From Micractinium sp. NFX-FRZ (lineage: Eukaryota; Chlorophyta; Trebouxiophyceae; Chlorellales; Chlorellaceae), in the NCBI GenBank assembly GCA_029339195.1, contig JAPTJF010000815.1, forward strand, positions 1 through 11,843: a stretch of DNA of 11,843 nt, given 5' to 3'. Made by a program: the position numbers and the translations under genes. The notes under the pieces are model-generated. The model ran no database searches, was not told the origin of the DNA, and saw only the letters and a program-made list of their open reading frames with translations. Of the stretch, positions 9,901-11,843 are shown one piece after another; the stretch's first letter is position 1; each line of letters starts with the position of its first letter.

Positions 9901-11843
9901 CTGGGCGTGTGTGAGTGTGCCTGCCCTGGAGCAGCCGCCCCCCGGCTGCGACATGGGTGAGCGATTGGGGGGAAGGGGTTGTGGTTGTTTGGCAGGACGG
10001 GGGCAGTGTGTGTGTAAACATGTCTACCTGGCGGCTGCGCCATGGGTGAGCGTGGCAGTGGGGGGGCGGGGCTTGTAGAGCATGGCTGTTTTTGGTAGCA
10101 AGGGGGGCAGAGGGTGTGCAGCTGTGCCCGGTTGGAGGGGCCGCCCTTGGGCTGCAAGATGGCAGTCATCTCCGGCTGCAACAGAGCAGGACAGCGCAAG
10201 CTTGCACACGGGGGCGGCGTGCACGTGGGGCTGCAGGCGGCCCGGCTTGCTCTCATTGCTCATCACCTTGCCTGCTGCCTTAATTTACCTCCTCAAATCT
10301 CGCCCTGCAGACGCGCTCAAGCTGTTTGTGGACAACATCCCGCCCTCCGCCACCGCCGATGACATCCGCACCGTGTTCAAGGGCTTTGGCCGGGTGGGTG
10401 GGTGGCAGGCTTGCGCACGCCCTTGCCATCCACGCGCATGCGTCTGTTTGGAGAGCAGCACCCGCCCCGTGTCCTAGGGGCTTGGGCCGGGCTCGGAAGC
10501 AGGCAACAGTGCTGCGCAGGTGGTTGGCCAGGCAGCGTTGAGTATTGGAGTACGGGCAGGAGAATGCCTCTTCCCGGCCTGTCCTCACCCCTCGTGTCTT
10601 CCCTTCCTTCCTCGCCCTCCCTCACTCCCCCGCTGCTTGTGTGTGTGTGTGGTGCAGCTGCCTTTGCCTCACCGCACCCTGTCCTCACCCCTCCCTCCCT
10701 CCCTCCCTCCCTCCCTCCCTCCCCTCCCTCTACTCTCCTCCCTCGTGTGTTCCCGCAGCTGCTCAACGTGATGGTGCAGAAGGACAAGGAGACGGGGGAG
10801 CCAAACGGGTCGGCCTACATCTGGTACCAACGGCGCAAGGACGCCGACTTTGCGGGTGAGCCCTTTCTTTCTTTCCTTCTTTCTTTCTAGGGGGGTGCCT
10901 GGTTGTGGACAGGGGCTCCCTGTGTCTCTGTCTTGTGCTCGTTCCTCTTTAGGGAGTGGCCTGGTTGCGGGCAGGGGCTCCCCTGAAGGAGCTGCTTCCT
11001 TCGGGACCAGCGGCGCAAGGACGCCGACTTAAGGGGGTGCCGCCTGCCTGTGTGGGCAGCTTCATGGTAGCTTCGTTGTGGCAGGTTGTGTCTGCGGGCT
11101 GCTGCCTGTGTGTGGCACCAGCGGCGCAAGGAAGCCGGCTTTGCGGCGGTGCCGCCTGCCCGTGCTGTGTACTCCTAAACAGGGGCCAGCCTGGTTATGG
11201 AGAGGTGGTTGGGGCGGAAGGGCGCTGACGTGGCAGGGGAGCAAAGGTGGAGGGCTGCCTTGCCGACTTCCAGCCTTTGCGCCCACCTCTCTGCCCCTCC
11301 TGATACCTGAATGCTTGCACCCCCGCGTCCGCCGCCTCCGCTCCCCCCTTGGTGCCTCCTTTGGATCAAACCCCTCGATCGATTGCACCATCACTCCTCT
11401 CCTTCCCATGCCTGCTCGTATAATTTCATCATTTTTCACACCATCGCTCCTCGCCCTCTCTGCCTGCAGTGCGCCGCATGAACGGCTCCACCACCGCCTT
11501 TGCCGGCTTTGCCCCCGCCCCCGTGGCCACCGTCCCCGAGCGCCCCGGCGCCGAGGCCGCTCCCAAGGAAGAGGAGCAGGCACCCATCAAGCCCCTGGTG
11601 GTGAAGATTGCGCAGAGCGCCGCCAAGGCGCTGCGCCCCGGCGAGCGCCCGCCCGCTTGGATGCGCCAGGCTGGCGGCCCGGGCGGCGGCCCCCCCATCA
11701 ACATGCCTCCGCCCATGCGCGGCGGGCCGGGCGGCTACGGCGGGCCGCCCCCGATGGGCGGACCCGGCGGCTACGGCCCGCCCATGGGCGGCCCGGGCGG
11801 GTATGGCCCGCCAGGCGGCGGCTACGGCGGCCCCCCGCCCATG
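6905..11843 (+). CDS. three-RRM RNA-binding protein, CELF/Bruno/FCA-like, 3' end outside the window
   Basis: Exons: 6905-6964, 7115-7450, 8139-8268, 8627-8748, 8957-9079, 9412-9472, 9700-9846, 10311-10393, 10759-10855, 11470-11843; GT-AG throughout with matching phases, 511 residues so far. Residues 1-107 are acidic Ala/Glu/Lys-rich. RRM1 is about 108-187 (RNP2 VFFNNAP, RNP1 RGSGFVRF), followed by ALHQAWTWPG...MVVRW, which parallels the TLPG...VQVRY segment of CELF and FCA proteins. A charged linker with DRKRK (possible nuclear signal) leads to RRM2, 217-298 (LFLAKI; KGCGVVTY). A helical region with ESNKRRREEAM precedes RRM3, about 330-398 (LFVDNI; NGSAYIWY). The C-terminus has repeated GGPGGYGPP units. 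A role in alternative splicing or 3'-end processing is inferred from the family; the target RNA is unknown. The junctions at 6964/7115 and 8268/8627 rest on phase and family alignment; an acceptor at 7123 is an equal-phase alternative. Confidence 0.88.
7241..7306 (+). repeat. two perfect 33-bp in-frame repeats in the acidic N-terminus of the RRM protein
   Basis: The 33 bp at 7241-7273 are repeated exactly at 7274-7306, each encoding EAKEAAPAAEG. A related copy precedes them (7208-7240) and the pattern decays after. It is an Ala/Glu/Pro low-complexity segment. Confidence 0.9.
7764..8180 (+). repeat. tandem relics of RRM1 exon start in intron 2 of the RRM gene
   Basis: The real exon 3 starts at 8139 after CCGCAG. 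Copies start at 8022 (after ATGCAG), 7909 (after CTGCAG) and, more decayed, 7773 (after CACCAG). Spacings are 117, 113 and 136 bp. The 7909 copy still encodes VVRTELLVDFTTR, one change from the true exon. A further faint echo lies near 7712-7746. Intron 2 (7451-8138, 688 bp) is the longest in the window. Confidence 0.92.
8275..8337 (+). repeat. pentamer/decamer microsatellite (GCTGT type) in intron 3 of the RRM gene
   Basis: About twelve units of CTGTG/CTGCG/CCGCG follow directly after the donor region at 8269. It is non-coding. Confidence 0.9.
8519..8671 (+). repeat. relic of exon 4 start in intron 3 of the RRM gene
   Basis: Exon 4 segment 8633-8658 (CCGCCCCCATGGTGGTGCGC and on) matches 8519-8544 (CCGCCCCCACGCCGGTGCGC and on), offset 114 bp. 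Similarity continues weakly through the GGCCC-GA-CGCA run. Intron 3 spans 8269-8626. Confidence 0.75.
9042..9231 (+). repeat. relic of exon 5 end in intron 5 of the RRM gene
   Basis: The end of exon 5 with its donor (9042-9083; GATGCCGTGTACCACAAGGT) resembles 9190-9231 (GACGCTGTCGTATGCAAGGT), offset 148 bp. About 25 of 43 bases match without gaps. The CAAGGTG donor context is kept. Intron 5 spans 9080-9411. Confidence 0.55.
9499..9558 (+). repeat. degenerate pentamer repeat (TGCCA/TGTCA) in intron 6 of the RRM gene
   Basis: Units GTCGT, GTCAA, GCCAC, GTCAT, GCCTT, GCCAT recur every five bases. The rest of the intron (9473-9699) shows no exon relic I could accept. Confidence 0.75.
9814..10166 (+). 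repeat. tandem copies of exon 7 end with donor in intron 7 of the RRM gene
   Basis: The 45 bp 9814-9858, covering the last codons of exon 7 and the donor GTGAGC, are repeated without mismatch at 9924-9968 (offset 110), and similarity runs on to 9976. A third copy at about 10022-10052 keeps GCTGCG-CATGGGTGAGCG, with a donor at 10046. A fourth, 10130-10166, has lost the donor. Intron 7 spans 9847-10310. Confidence 0.95.
10363..10491 (+). repeat. relic of exon 8 end in intron 8 of the RRM gene
   Basis: The end of exon 8 (10363-10394) matches 10459-10491 at about 27 of 32 aligned bases, including CCGTGT and GGCCGGG; offset 96-97 bp. Intron 8 spans 10394-10758. It also repeats CCTGTCCTCACCCCTC near 10578 and 10679. 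Confidence 0.8.
10688..10730 (+). repeat. CCCT microsatellite in intron 8 of the RRM gene
   Basis: About ten CCCT units just upstream of the acceptor at 10758. It may serve as an extended polypyrimidine tract. Confidence 0.9.
10827..11150 (+). repeat. relics of exon 9 end in intron 9 of the RRM gene
   Basis: The end of exon 9 (10827-10850) recurs at 11007-11030 (23 of 24 identical) and, less well, at 11118-11141. Spacings are 180 and 111 bp. The donor GTGAGC is degraded in both copies. Between the first two copies, 10891-10923 and 10952-10985 form a second direct repeat, and a fragment near 11180 echoes it. Intron 9 (10856-11469) is 614 bp; the remainder after about 11250 is pyrimidine-rich and leads to the acceptor at 11469. 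Confidence 0.9.
11665..11843 (+). repeat. Gly/Pro/Tyr-rich C-terminal repeats of the RRM protein
   Basis: Units of the type GGPGGYGPP and GGPPPM repeat at least three times up to the window edge. Such disordered G/Y-rich tails are common in RNA-binding proteins and often support self-association; that role is inferred here. Confidence 0.85.

Noticed and set aside
7773..9976. Relics as evidence of intron birth by duplication of an AGGT-containing exon segment
   Set aside because: That model puts the copied exon pieces directly at the intron ends. Here the copies lie about 100 bp inside and include intron sequence, so expansion of existing introns fits better.
9814..10166. CRISPR-like array
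   Set aside because: The copies include coding sequence, diverge steadily and are not separated by unique spacers of constant length; the context is eukaryotic.
101..11150. Intron relics as introner elements or a transposon
   Set aside because: Each relic matches only its own neighbouring exon. No sequence is shared between introns beyond GT/TG microsatellites, and there are no terminal inverted repeats or target-site duplications.

Overview
The window looks like nuclear DNA of a GC-rich green alga (chlorophyte, possibly trebouxiophyte). This rests on about 65% GC, short exons (56-374 bp) with GT-AG introns of 150-690 bp, alanine- and glycine-rich proteins, and plant/algal-type protein families. 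The taxon is inferred. Long open frames inside the introns are composition artefacts. I rebuilt three spliced genes by requiring GT-AG borders, matching codon phase across every junction, and continuity of a known protein family.

Layout: (1) Minus strand, 1-3811: the first 12 exons of an MTR4-type (Ski2-like) RNA helicase, the unwinding partner of the nuclear RNA exosome. Its start is at 3811 and the gene runs off the left edge. (2) 3812-4775: intergenic DNA holding the 3' UTR of gene 2 and the promoter of the helicase gene. (3) Minus strand, 4776-6319: a complete four-exon gene for a small J-domain co-chaperone with a late membrane segment and a polyalanine tail. (4) 6320-6904: a divergent intergenic region. 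(5) Plus strand, 6905 to the right edge: ten exons of a three-RRM RNA-binding protein resembling CELF/Bruno/FCA, with an acidic Ala/Glu-rich N-terminus and a Gly/Pro/Tyr-rich C-terminus that is cut by the window end. Two of the three genes act on RNA; nothing indicates that the three form one pathway.

The most interesting signal lies in the introns. Of 23 introns, 13 carry one to three decayed direct copies of the edge of a flanking exon, including its splice junction. Most sit about 97-125 bp apart; the others are 130-240 bp. Copies range from 45 bp perfect (exon 7 of gene 3) to barely recognisable. All nine introns longer than 300 bp have at least one copy, and the three longest (688, 614 and 464 bp) have two or three each. 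I saw no convincing copy in the ten introns that make up most of the shorter class. This suggests introns here grow by repeated tandem duplication across exon-intron borders, leaving decoy splice sites inside genes for an RNA helicase and a probable RNA-processing factor.
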